40,610 nt of DNA from a virus. Positions 31,064-38,916 of the stretch are shown piece by piece. The translations under genes and the position numbers were made by a program. The notes under the pieces are model-generated. The model was not told the DNA's origin and ran no database searches. It saw nothing but the letters and a program-made list of their open reading frames with translations. The stretch covers positions 1 to 40,610 of the IMG/VR virus record IMGVR_UViG_3300020394_000578. The stretch is one strand, 5' to 3'. The number at the start of each line of letters is the position of its first letter. Position 1 is the stretch's first letter.

Positions 31064-31427
31064 CCTCTACTACCTCTTCAACTTCAGTTTCTTCATCACT
31101 ATTGAATACGAAATCACGTGTGGTCACATTAGGATCAACGTGCTTCTTATATAATGCTAGTGCCTCCACCGCACCACTTAATTTATTAAGTGTATCTTTC
31201 TTAGTCTGCAAATCTTCTAGTGAGATCTTAGTGATCGTACTAGTGTAGTGCATGTTGTCAAGTGCTTCCTGTAGTTTATGATATTCTTTCTTAGTATCTT
31301 CATACTGTTGTAGAAAGTTCATAACCAAATCATCAAAGGTAATAAGACCTTCAATCTCTTTAGGTTCAACTTTATCTGTTAAACCTGCTTCCTCGGCAAG
31401 ATTAACTTCTCTTACGTCTTCTGGCAT
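31047..31427 (-). CDS. Acidic coiled-coil protein, 126 aa
   Basis: A 126-aa acidic protein with a long central helix (residues about 30-95, FLQQYEDTKKEYHKLQEALD then LEDLQTKKDTLNKLSGAVEA) and a disordered acidic tail (SDEETEVEEVVEDASND). It resembles small scaffold or chaperone-like phage proteins only in composition. It lies between an oxygenase and the DUF6065-like gene. Function unknown. Confidence 0.68.
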   Translation of the reverse strand: MPEDVREVNLAEEAGLTDKVEPKEIEGLITFDDLVMNFLQQYEDTKKEYHKLQEALDNMHYTSTITKISLEDLQTKKDTLNKLSGAVEALALYKKHVDPNVTTRDFVFNSDEETEVEEVVEDASND

Positions 31428-32311
31428 TACTCAAACCTCTCTTTGTTTTTATTTAGGGAAAGAATTAACTTTTGTTTGTCGATGCGTCCTTTCAATGTAG
31501 TCATCTCAGGGAAACTCATGTACCTATGATAGTCCATGATTTCATTATTCTTGAGATCCTCTTCATTAGCATCTTCTACGATAACATCAAACTCATCATT
31601 ATGCAACCATTGTCTTGGAATAGGAATCCATTGACATAATGGGGTACCTGCCTTAACAAGATACTCACCAGGTTCAACAGCATGCCAAAACATTTGTAGA
31701 TTGACCTCATATGAATAAGATGGATCAACGATCCCTGTTGGTACGCTGAATCTATCTTCATCATAATATGGTACTGGTATCTGTAAGAATACCACATCCT
31801 TATGTGCTTGTACTCTCCAAGGTAGTTCTAATTTAACTACCATTTCATTAGTTTCTTTCTGCTGATTAACTAAGTGTGACATACCCTCAGTTTGCTCAGG
31901 TGCATGTGCTTTAACAAATGATTTACCACCTGCTTCAAACAATACCTGTGATATCCAGGAGAAATTCTTTTTCTCACCATCTTGTGATATAACAAAATCT
32001 GCTGGACATTGTAGTACCCAACCACTCTCAAATAATTGATGTAGTGCTGGACATGTTGCTGCATGTTGGAATAAACCATCATAGTCAGCATCACCAACAC
32101 CATAGTTGAGTAGATTAGTGTGATGTTTAAATAGTTTCTTGACCTTCATTACTGGACAAGCACTATCCTTACCATAATATTTCTTAAGTGCTTCAGTTAC
32201 CCACTTCCTCTTTACTTTCTTAGCAGGTATCCAAGGTTGCAATGCAGACACACCCTTTTGTACTGAGTAGAATCTTACCCACTTCCTTTTCTTTTTAAAC
32301 GGATTCCACAT
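31427..32311 (-). CDS. DUF6065-like protein, 294 aa
   Basis: A 294-aa protein with a basic N-terminus (MWNPFKKKRKWVRFYS). The core reads CPALHQLFESGWVLQCPADF, then LPWRVQAHKDVVFLQIPVPY, DEDRFSVPTGIVDPSYSYEV and KAGTPLCQWIPIPRQW. The order W-R-x-x-A-x-x, then P-x-x-x-x-x-x-R-F-x-x-x-x-G-I-V-D, then G-T-P-L-x-Q-x-x-P is the signature I recall for DUF6065. No function is known for that family. Its place between halogenase and oxygenase genes suggests it belongs to the same pathway. Confidence 0.65.
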   Translation of the reverse strand: MWNPFKKKRKWVRFYSVQKGVSALQPWIPAKKVKRKWVTEALKKYYGKDSACPVMKVKKLFKHHTNLLNYGVGDADYDGLFQHAATCPALHQLFESGWVLQCPADFVISQDGEKKNFSWISQVLFEAGGKSFVKAHAPEQTEGMSHLVNQQKETNEMVVKLELPWRVQAHKDVVFLQIPVPYYDEDRFSVPTGIVDPSYSYEVNLQMFWHAVEPGEYLVKAGTPLCQWIPIPRQWLHNDEFDVIVEDANEEDLKNNEIMDYHRYMSFPEMTTLKGRIDKQKLILSLNKNKERFE

Positions 32312-33872
32312 AGATATTATCCTTTAGATATTGATAATGTGATGGCAATTTATCGACCCATTCTAACATAGATTTCTTACTTTCGCAATAATCAATATCA
32401 TATTGTACGACATCATTCCATCGTTGTTCATCTGCTAAGTCATTAAATATAGTCTCAGTAAATGGTCTAATCCCCATGCCTGTAGCAATATAAATTGTAC
32501 CCTCACCTATCATATTGGGATCAAATGCTTTCTTATCGAGGTAATCAATAAATGCTCTGTAATCCTGCAATGCGTGTAGTGATGCTTCAGTAGAATCACC
32601 TGGTTTACCTAAGAACTCTACATTATTAGTAGCATCCTTCCAATACTTAGTGTCTTCTCTGATACTGAGAGTATAATGTAGAGTCACGAAATTCTTCATG
32701 CTCTCCAATAATTTCTCTGCACTATAATTATATATTGACCTGTCGTGATTTGTCACGTGTCTGTCACGAGTAGCAAGCACATCACTAAACTTTAATAGAT
32801 TCTCATGTGTAGTTAATAGTCCTGTTGATTCTAATGGTTCTAAGAATCCATATGATAAACCAATACCTATAACATTCTTAACCCATGCCTTCTCATGTTT
32901 ACCATGCTTAATTTTTATGGGCATTAATGGGCATTCTTGGTCATCTAGATACTCTCTAAATTCTATTTCTGCTTGCTCATCAGAGATATATTTACTGGAG
33001 TAAACATATCCTGTACCCATATTATTCCACATAGGAATATTATATACCCAACCATTACCAAGTGCAGTGCATTTGGTATAACAGTTCATCTGCGTATCTT
33101 TATCAGTATAATCAATATGTGTTGCCAATGCTCTATCATTGAACAACATATCTTTGAATGGTATAAACTTCACACCCATGTGCTGCTCTAATAACAGTGA
33201 TCTAAATCCTGTGCAGTCAATAAACAAATCAGCACTAATTGCTTGACCATCCTCTGTAGTAACAGCAGATATATCACCATTAATAGTTTTAATTACATTG
33301 TTTACATCACCATAGACATGATGTACGCCATTAGGTACAGCAATATTATCTCTTAGATACTCACCAAACTTATCAGCATTCAAATGATACGATAGATCAT
33401 CATTTGGTAGATACTGATTGCAGTCAGGTATCTCCATTGTCATCTTACCTGCATCAGCAACATAAGTTAGTTTGTTTACAAATCTAGCAAACTCTTCTGG
33501 TGGATATTTGTCCTTACCATATACACATTGCAACTCAAAGAATTTCTGTATGTGTGTAGCAATATGATCTGATGGTGGTCCAAATGCACCAAATGGATAT
33601 TGAAACTTTGTACCTTTTGCTCTGAAATTTTCAAATGCAATGGATGCTTTGTATGTAGCATTACATTGCTTCATCCAGTCTTCATCCTTAAGTCCTAACC
33701 TCTTAAGATACCTATTGAACCATGCCAATGTTGACTCACCCACACCAATAGGTTTGACGTTAGGTGATTCAATTAAACACATTTCAATATTTGGATGCTC
33801 CTTAGATAATAATGCTGCTGTCATCCATCCACTACTACCACCACCTACAATACAAATAGATTCAACTTGCAT
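32295..33872 (-). CDS. Tryptophan-halogenase-family flavoprotein, 525 aa
   Basis: A 525-aa flavin-dependent halogenase-like protein. The FAD-binding motif GGGSSG is at residues 10-15, and GVGEST (43-48) is typical of the family. Lys75 in ATYKAS corresponds to the catalytic Lys79 of PrnA. WVYNIP (275-280) is a slightly altered form of the WxWxIP halogenase signature, and FLEPLESTG (343-351) carries the catalytic Glu. Such enzymes use FADH2, O2 and halide to make Lys-bound hypohalous acid; here the substrate is unknown. It overlaps the second halogenase gene by 11 nt and the DUF6065-like gene by 17 nt. A reductase partner is not encoded here. Confidence 0.88.
   Translation of the reverse strand: MQVESICIVGGGSSGWMTAALLSKEHPNIEMCLIESPNVKPIGVGESTLAWFNRYLKRLGLKDEDWMKQCNATYKASIAFENFRAKGTKFQYPFGAFGPPSDHIATHIQKFFELQCVYGKDKYPPEEFARFVNKLTYVADAGKMTMEIPDCNQYLPNDDLSYHLNADKFGEYLRDNIAVPNGVHHVYGDVNNVIKTINGDISAVTTEDGQAISADLFIDCTGFRSLLLEQHMGVKFIPFKDMLFNDRALATHIDYTDKDTQMNCYTKCTALGNGWVYNIPMWNNMGTGYVYSSKYISDEQAEIEFREYLDDQECPLMPIKIKHGKHEKAWVKNVIGIGLSYGFLEPLESTGLLTTHENLLKFSDVLATRDRHVTNHDRSIYNYSAEKLLESMKNFVTLHYTLSIREDTKYWKDATNNVEFLGKPGDSTEASLHALQDYRAFIDYLDKKAFDPNMIGEGTIYIATGMGIRPFTETIFNDLADEQRWNDVVQYDIDYCESKKSMLEWVDKLPSHYQYLKDNIYVESV
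32918..32933 (-). repeat. TGCCCA tandem pair, 10-bp phase
   Basis: Two exact TGCCCA units (minus strand 32933-32928 and 32923-32918) in the halogenase gene, out of codon phase with each other. The same family as at 26867; the distance to the next gene start makes a promoter role uncertain. Confidence 0.55.
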
Positions 33873-35319
33873 AGATCGTATCCTTATAATAATCGTATGG
33901 ACATTGTAGTTTATCTATACCTTTCCACGGATCTCTCACGTGCTCAGGTACTCCACCACCTTGATAGTAATCTAGTTCTTTATAGATTAGATCACTAAAT
34001 GGATTCCACCCATGACCTGCTTGGACATAGAATGATCCTTCACCTGCTAGGTCTCCCCAACTATATGCGTCACCAAATACACTTGATGGTAATCCTAAAT
34101 TCCTCTGGAATTTAAACATAGAGAACTCATCAGGATAATGCTTATCACATATATGCTGCCAATATGGTGTGTCATTACGTTGTGTCAATGCAAAATGTAA
34201 TGCTACAAAATGAGCAAACTCATCAAAACTACCATTACAATTATTATTAAATGTATCTCTCATCACCTGTGTAATAGTATCTCTACCATCCATGACACGC
34301 AAGAACATCAGTAAGAAATTATGAATGGATAGAATACCATTAGACTCTAATGGTTCAAGGAAACCAGCAGATAATCCTATTGATATTACATTTCCATTCC
34401 ACATAGTTTCTCTTCTACCAGATGTCCACTTAATAACACGGAACATCTTGTCAGTATATGCTCCCACATCTGACTCTACATTCTCTGCTAGGTAATCTCT
34501 AAACTCATCTATTGCTTCTTGATCTGAGCAGAACTTATCACAATATACATATCCACTACCTATCCTAGTCCATGTTGGTACATTCCAACACCAACCATTA
34601 TTAAGAGCAACACAATCTGTGACTGGTTTCATTTGCTCTTCTTTATTATTATAGGCAAACCTGGTCACTACTGCACTATTATTTGGCAGTATGTCACTCA
34701 TATCCACCCAAGGTGAATCATTTAATAGTGATTTGAATCCTGTGCAGTCAAAATATAGATCTGCTTTAGGTAATCTCTTAGGGTTTATCTTCCTTATTAT
34801 ACGTTTAACACCACGTGGTAGTGCATAGTTATCTCTTAACCATTCACCAAACTTAACTGCATCGAAATGGAATCCACTATACTTGTGAAGATCCCAGTAA
34901 TCATTTGTTAGTGGTAGTTTATTCTGTGTGCAACATGCTGCTGCATAACTATAATCTTCAGCAAACTTAGAATTATTCCATCCATACTTCTTCTGATAAT
35001 ACCACCACTGTGCAGGTTCAAATAAATCACCCCTTGGAGGACCAAATGGGTACTGCCAAGGAGTGTCTCCTTTCTTATGAAAGTTATGAAATCTTACACT
35101 TGCTTTATATGTTGCATCACATGCCTCCATCCAATCCTCATCCTTAAGATCGAGGAAGTGACACCATAATCTAAAAAACTGTGTAGTTGACTCACCTACA
35201 CCAACTGAGGGAGTCTTATCATCTTCGTACAAAACAATATCCCAATCGGGATATGCCTTGACAAGCGTAGATGCAGTCATCCAACCAGCGGTACCACCGC
35301 CAACAATAACAATTTTCAT
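33862..35319 (-). CDS. Tryptophan-halogenase-family flavoprotein, 485 aa
   Basis: A 485-aa paralogue of the preceding halogenase. FAD motif GGGTAG is at residues 7-12, VGVGEST at 39-45, Lys72 in ATYKAS, WCWNVP at 243-248 (closer to the WxWxIP signature), and FLEPLESNG at 320-328 with the catalytic Glu. All residues needed for halogenation are present. It lacks an insertion near the PFG motif seen in its neighbour and is 40 residues shorter. It lies 24 bp after the 142-aa gene. Substrates may be free Trp, a Trp in a protein, or another indole or phenol. Confidence 0.88.
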   Translation of the reverse strand: MKIVIVGGGTAGWMTASTLVKAYPDWDIVLYEDDKTPSVGVGESTTQFFRLWCHFLDLKDEDWMEACDATYKASVRFHNFHKKGDTPWQYPFGPPRGDLFEPAQWWYYQKKYGWNNSKFAEDYSYAAACCTQNKLPLTNDYWDLHKYSGFHFDAVKFGEWLRDNYALPRGVKRIIRKINPKRLPKADLYFDCTGFKSLLNDSPWVDMSDILPNNSAVVTRFAYNNKEEQMKPVTDCVALNNGWCWNVPTWTRIGSGYVYCDKFCSDQEAIDEFRDYLAENVESDVGAYTDKMFRVIKWTSGRRETMWNGNVISIGLSAGFLEPLESNGILSIHNFLLMFLRVMDGRDTITQVMRDTFNNNCNGSFDEFAHFVALHFALTQRNDTPYWQHICDKHYPDEFSMFKFQRNLGLPSSVFGDAYSWGDLAGEGSFYVQAGHGWNPFSDLIYKELDYYQGGGVPEHVRDPWKGIDKLQCPYDYYKDTIYAS

Positions 35320-35343
35320 AACGAATCTGTTCTGTCTTTTATT

Positions 35344-35772
35344 TTAACTTGGGGGCACCCAGTTGTCAACCCAAGGATCCCAAGGATCTCTTCCAACTAA
35401 TTGAATCTTCTTAGGATCTTGTACAAATGGTGGAATATCAGATGGTTTAGTAACAGTTGCTTTCACGTTTGCTACGTGATCTTTCCAACGTGTACCACCG
35501 TCTAATGAGTCTTTGTACTGCATATCCAATTGTTCACCCACATCACCATACGCAATAATGCGATCAACAACTGCCTCTTCTCTAAGGTCTTCGTTGTCAT
35601 GGTGATCAACTAACACTCCATTGATCATTTGATGATCAAATGTAGCATCATCAGGCACTTCACACCATTTCATATTGGAATCAGCACCTTCATAGATTTC
35701 AAATTTGTCTGCTTCATCAACGATATCAGATAATGCACCTGTATCTCTAGAAACGATTGCCCATTTAGCCAT
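35344..35772 (-). CDS. Small virion/fibre-assembly-like protein, 142 aa
   Basis: A 142-aa acidic protein. Its C-terminal part (VVDRIIAYGDVGEQLDMQYK then DSLDGGTRWKDHVANVKA) matches a motif I associate with short phage tail proteins (YGxxGDQLDMLYxD, then a helix I-xx-VK). The N-terminal part reads as beta (MAKWAIVSRDTGALSDIVDE). It has AAGGAG about 12-17 nt upstream and follows the three glycine-rich genes, so it may be a chaperone or assembly factor for them. Confidence 0.65.
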   Translation of the reverse strand: MAKWAIVSRDTGALSDIVDEADKFEIYEGADSNMKWCEVPDDATFDHQMINGVLVDHHDNEDLREEAVVDRIIAYGDVGEQLDMQYKDSLDGGTRWKDHVANVKATVTKPSDIPPFVQDPKKIQLVGRDPWDPWVDNWVPPS

Positions 35773-35796
35773 GATAGATTAAATCTCCTTCAGTTT

Positions 35797-35804
35797 TATT
35801 TATT
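35797..35804 (-). promoter_or_regulatory. Late-promoter-like AATAAATA
   Basis: The minus strand reads TTAATAAATAAAAC, one change from TATAAATA, 25 bp before the 142-aa gene's ATG and overlapping the stop of the preceding fibre gene by 2 nt. It could give late expression of the 142-aa protein and the halogenases. Confidence 0.45.
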
Positions 35805-36627
35805 AACCGTAGTATTCATAAACTACAACCACACCTTCTCGACCTCTGGCACCTCTGTTACCCTCACGAGCACCGTTACCGCCAGCACCCCAGGCACAGT
35901 GTGATTGATGCCTATGGGAATAGTTTTCTTGTTGGTGACTAGCAGGTTGTGATCCACCCATATAGGATGCACCAGACGTGTAGTTACCATATTTAGACCA
36001 GTTACCGTAACCATTTCCACCGCCACCATAGGCGTTCATGTTACCACCTGATCCATTACCTCCATACCCACCAGCATGTTGCTGTGAGCAGTTGGCACCA
36101 ATACCTGCCGAAGCACTACAGTATCCACCAAAAGATGATCCGTTACCGTTACCACCACAACCAGCGTAACTAGTACCACCACCTGGGTTACCAACTGAAA
36201 CACTTACAGATGATACATTACTTACATCAATAACTCTTTCAGAGAATCCACCAGCACCACCAGATTCACATTTTCCTGATCCTCCACCACCTGCTCCAAC
36301 TACTTGGACTCTAATACTCTTTACATCAGATGGTCTATACCATGTGCCATTGGATGTCCACACTTGCATGGATCTAAATCCAGCACCACCACTACCTCCA
36401 CCTGAAATCTCTGATGACCAGATGAGGTTTGTACCATTGGTGCTTAAGAATTGTCCTGACTGACCTGAAAAACTAGGTATGTTGTAGTTAGAACTACCAG
36501 TAATGGTACCATTAATGTTTATATTTGTGACCCTGAGTGTCCCATTGCAGGTGATAGATCCACTCGAAAGAGTGAAACCACCGAGACCAGCGAGGTCAGT
36601 AACGCCTGTAACTTTAAGAACACTCAT
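35803..36627 (-). CDS. Glycine-rich tail protein paralogue 3, 274 aa
   Basis: A 274-aa protein in two parts. Residues 1-75 are beta-rich as in phage fibre stems (GGFTLSSGSITCNGTLRVTN). Then RSMQVWTSNGTWYRPSDVKS leads into a glycine-rich domain with GGAGGFSERV, SVGNPGGGTSYAGCGGNGNG, GGYCSASAGIGANCSQQHAG, a His-rich block (SHRHQSHCAWG) and the end RGAREGVVVVYE-like GARGREGVVVVYEYYG. This resembles receptor-binding glycine-rich adhesin tips of phages (T2/S16 gp38 type, three-layered polyglycine sandwich). It overlaps its upstream paralogue by 4 nt. Confidence 0.8.
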   Translation of the reverse strand: MSVLKVTGVTDLAGLGGFTLSSGSITCNGTLRVTNININGTITGSSNYNIPSFSGQSGQFLSTNGTNLIWSSEISGGGSGGAGFRSMQVWTSNGTWYRPSDVKSIRVQVVGAGGGGSGKCESGGAGGFSERVIDVSNVSSVSVSVGNPGGGTSYAGCGGNGNGSSFGGYCSASAGIGANCSQQHAGGYGGNGSGGNMNAYGGGGNGYGNWSKYGNYTSGASYMGGSQPASHQQENYSHRHQSHCAWGAGGNGAREGNRGARGREGVVVVYEYYG

Positions 36628-37433
36628 CCGTAAAACTCCTGAACGATAACGATACCTTCTCTTCCTCTAGCACCTCTGTTACCATGTTTTGCTCCATTTC
36701 CACCAGCACCCCATGCACAGTGTGATTGGTGTCTATGAGAGTAATTACCTTGGTTATGAGAGGAAGGTTGTGTGCCTCCTATGTATGACATACCAGCAGT
36801 GACGCAACCGAATGACCAGTGAGATCCATGTCCGTTACCTCCACCACCATAAACGTTCAGGTTACCACCTGAACCATTTCCACCAATTCCTCCAGCATGC
36901 TGTTGTCTACAGTTTGCACCGTATCCTCCACTAGCAGAGCAGTAACCACCGAATGAGGAAGTGTTTCCATTTCCACCACATCCAGAGTAGTTAGTACCAC
37001 CACCTGGGTTACCCACACTAACTGAAATAGAACTAGTATTCTCTACATTTATAACTCTTTCTGCCATTCCACCAGCACCACCAGATTCTGTATAACCTGA
37101 TCCACCTCCACCAGCACCAACCACCGTAACGATGATAGTACCTACATCATCGGGTCTATACCATGTACCATTACCAGTCCATACTTGCATGGATCTGATA
37201 CCAGTACCAGCACTAACTCCTGACCAAACATACTCAGAACCAGTGGATCTCAATGCTTTTCCTTCGTTACCACCCATAGGAGGTACAACGAATGTTGATC
37301 CACCTCGAATGTCACCATTAATGACAACATTAGAGCATGTCAAAGTTGTACTGGCAGTTATACCACCACCAGCAAGCATGAATCCCTGTGCTCCAGTTAA
37401 ATCTTTTAATGCTGATACTTTTAGTTTTGACAT
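36624..37433 (-). CDS. Glycine-rich tail protein paralogue 2, 269 aa
   Basis: A 269-aa protein with the same plan as its neighbours: an N-terminal fibre-like segment (GGGITASTTLTCSNVVINGD), then RSMQVWTGNGTWYRPDDVGT, SVGNPGGGTNYSGCGGNGNT, GGYCSASGGYGANCRQQHAG and SHRHQSHCAWGAGGNGAKHG. The three Cys of the glycine core are conserved among all three paralogues; the loop before the His block (HWSFGCVTAGMSYIGGTQPS) differs. It probably contributes to host recognition. ATGA overlap at its 3' end. Confidence 0.8.
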   Translation of the reverse strand: MSKLKVSALKDLTGAQGFMLAGGGITASTTLTCSNVVINGDIRGGSTFVVPPMGGNEGKALRSTGSEYVWSGVSAGTGIRSMQVWTGNGTWYRPDDVGTIIVTVVGAGGGGSGYTESGGAGGMAERVINVENTSSISVSVGNPGGGTNYSGCGGNGNTSSFGGYCSASGGYGANCRQQHAGGIGGNGSGGNLNVYGGGGNGHGSHWSFGCVTAGMSYIGGTQPSSHNQGNYSHRHQSHCAWGAGGNGAKHGNRGARGREGIVIVQEFYG

Positions 37434-38243
37434 TTATCCGTAGAACTCATGAACGACTACGACACCTTCACGACCTCTTGCACCACGTCCACCTTCTCTA
37501 CATCCATTACCACCTGATCCCCAGGCAGCATGTGATTGGTGTCTATGAGCATAGTTCTGCTGTTGATGAGATGCAGGTTGTCCTCCACCCCAGTATGATT
37601 TACCACATGTATGGTTACCATAAGTGTAGTGAGATCCGTGTCCTGATCCACCTCCACCGTATATATTTAGTGACCCACCTGAGCCATTACCACCGTATCC
37701 TCCAGCATGCTGCTGAGAACAGTTAGCACCAATTCCTGCGGATCCACTACAGTATCCACCGAATGAACTACCATTACCATTTCCTCCACAACCAGCATAG
37801 TTAGTACCACCACCTGGATTTCCAACTGTTACTGATACAGATGATACGTTAGTAACATCGATCTGTCTTTGTGCTGTACCTCCAGCACCACCTGATTCCA
37901 TAAATCCAGATCCACCGCCACCAGCACCAGTTACTGTAACCATAATGGTCTTAACGTCCGATGGTCTATACCATGTTCCGTTACCAGTCCAGACCTGCAT
38001 AGATCTGACACCTGAAGCAGATGATAAAGTACCCCAAGTGAGTGCTGACCCATTGGTTGAAATGTATTCATCAGCATGACCTGATGGGTTGGGAAGAATA
38101 TAAGCAGACGATCCTGCTAATGTACCACTGATCTCAATATCTTGCACATTAAGAGTACCATTGGCAGTGATACCCCCACTCGTGAAAGTAAAACCTCCAA
38201 TACCACCGATGTCTTTTATAGCTCCCAGGTTTAACTGTGCCAT
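37434..38243 (-). CDS. Glycine-rich tail protein paralogue 1, 269 aa
   Basis: A 269-aa protein, first of the tandem trio. Its parts are GGFTFTSGGITANGTLNVQD, RSMQVWTGNGTWYRPSDVKT, SVGNPGGGTNYAGCGGNGNG, GGYCSGSAGIGANCSQQHAG and AHRHQSHAAWGSGGNGCREG. It ends GRGARGREGVVVVHEFYG like its paralogues. The Cys in the His block is shifted to a later position. It lies 36 bp after an exact late promoter (38279). The next gene follows with no gap. Confidence 0.8.
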   Translation of the reverse strand: MAQLNLGAIKDIGGIGGFTFTSGGITANGTLNVQDIEISGTLAGSSAYILPNPSGHADEYISTNGSALTWGTLSSASGVRSMQVWTGNGTWYRPSDVKTIMVTVTGAGGGGSGFMESGGAGGTAQRQIDVTNVSSVSVTVGNPGGGTNYAGCGGNGNGSSFGGYCSGSAGIGANCSQQHAGGYGGNGSGGSLNIYGGGGSGHGSHYTYGNHTCGKSYWGGGQPASHQQQNYAHRHQSHAAWGSGGNGCREGGRGARGREGVVVVHEFYG

Positions 38244-38268
38244 ACTAAACTAACTACCTGTATGTTTC

Positions 38269-38286
38269 TATTTATCATTATTTATA
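38269..38286 (-). promoter_or_regulatory. T4-type late promoter(s) for glycine-rich trio
   Basis: TATAAATA (38286-38279, exact) and GATAAATA (38276-38269, one mismatch) on the minus strand. The TAA of the exact copy is the stop codon of the upstream oxygenase gene. Distance to the first glycine-rich gene's ATG is 36 bp. Confidence 0.75.
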
Positions 38287-38902
38287 CCAGATATCTTCCA
38301 CCATGTCCTTGATTCTGGGCAAAAGGGTTGTGCTCACTTATATCTAAGCAATTACTCTTACCATCAAAATCAGCAGACAAGTTGAATGCTATTGATATTC
38401 GGTCTTCATCACTCTCATTAACTGTTACATCATGCTCTAACCAACATGGAAAATATATTAATGTACCTGCCTCTGGTTCAACCGCCTGGTAACCTATACC
38501 ATCACCAAAATATTCATAATCTCGTTGAACATGGACTAAAGGACCACGAGGATCCCAAAATCTTATTGCTCCTGAGTATTTAGGCACCTTCACATAGTAT
38601 ACTCCTGACAGTAATATATTAGTATCAGCATGTAAATGTCTGCTGTTACTGGCACCTGTAGGATTTATATTACACCAAGAATATATCATAATATTCTTTA
38701 GTGGTTTGTCCTCCCTCATTGGGCAATTTGCAGCAACAAGGTCGATCCAATCTTTGTTATAAAACAAATCACCCTGATAACCTCCATTACTGGAGTAAGG
38801 GTGATTGGGTTCAGTCTTCTGGAAATTATATATTTCCTCTTCTAACTTATCATTGTCAAAATCCACATGCTTAACCCACAGTGGAGTATTAAATATATTC
38901 AT
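38282..38902 (-). CDS. 2OG-Fe(II) oxygenase, 206 aa
   Basis: A 206-aa prolyl-hydroxylase-like enzyme. MNIFNTPLWVKHV starts the family's typical N-terminus. The iron site is H91-A-D93 (SRHLHADTNILLSGVYYVK) and H157 (CWLEHDVTVNESDEDR), with R168 (DRISIAFNLSADF) for 2OG. It has an intact triad and is closely related in layout to the proteins at 27472 and 30377. Its position between two fibre-type genes suggests a virion protein substrate, which is inference. Confidence 0.86.
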   Translation of the reverse strand: MNIFNTPLWVKHVDFDNDKLEEEIYNFQKTEPNHPYSSNGGYQGDLFYNKDWIDLVAANCPMREDKPLKNIMIYSWCNINPTGASNSRHLHADTNILLSGVYYVKVPKYSGAIRFWDPRGPLVHVQRDYEYFGDGIGYQAVEPEAGTLIYFPCWLEHDVTVNESDEDRISIAFNLSADFDGKSNCLDISEHNPFAQNQGHGGRYLV

Positions 38903-38916
38903 AATAAAAATATCAA

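Noticed and set aside
30870-31248. Plus-strand frames of 72-94 codons opposite oxygenase and coiled-coil genes
   Set aside because: Antisense shadows; the minus-strand genes have clear family motifs and overlaps with neighbours.
38720-38735. A further phased repeat (TGGGCA then GCAGCA, 10 bp apart)
   Set aside because: The second unit departs too far from the consensus to count as a family member.
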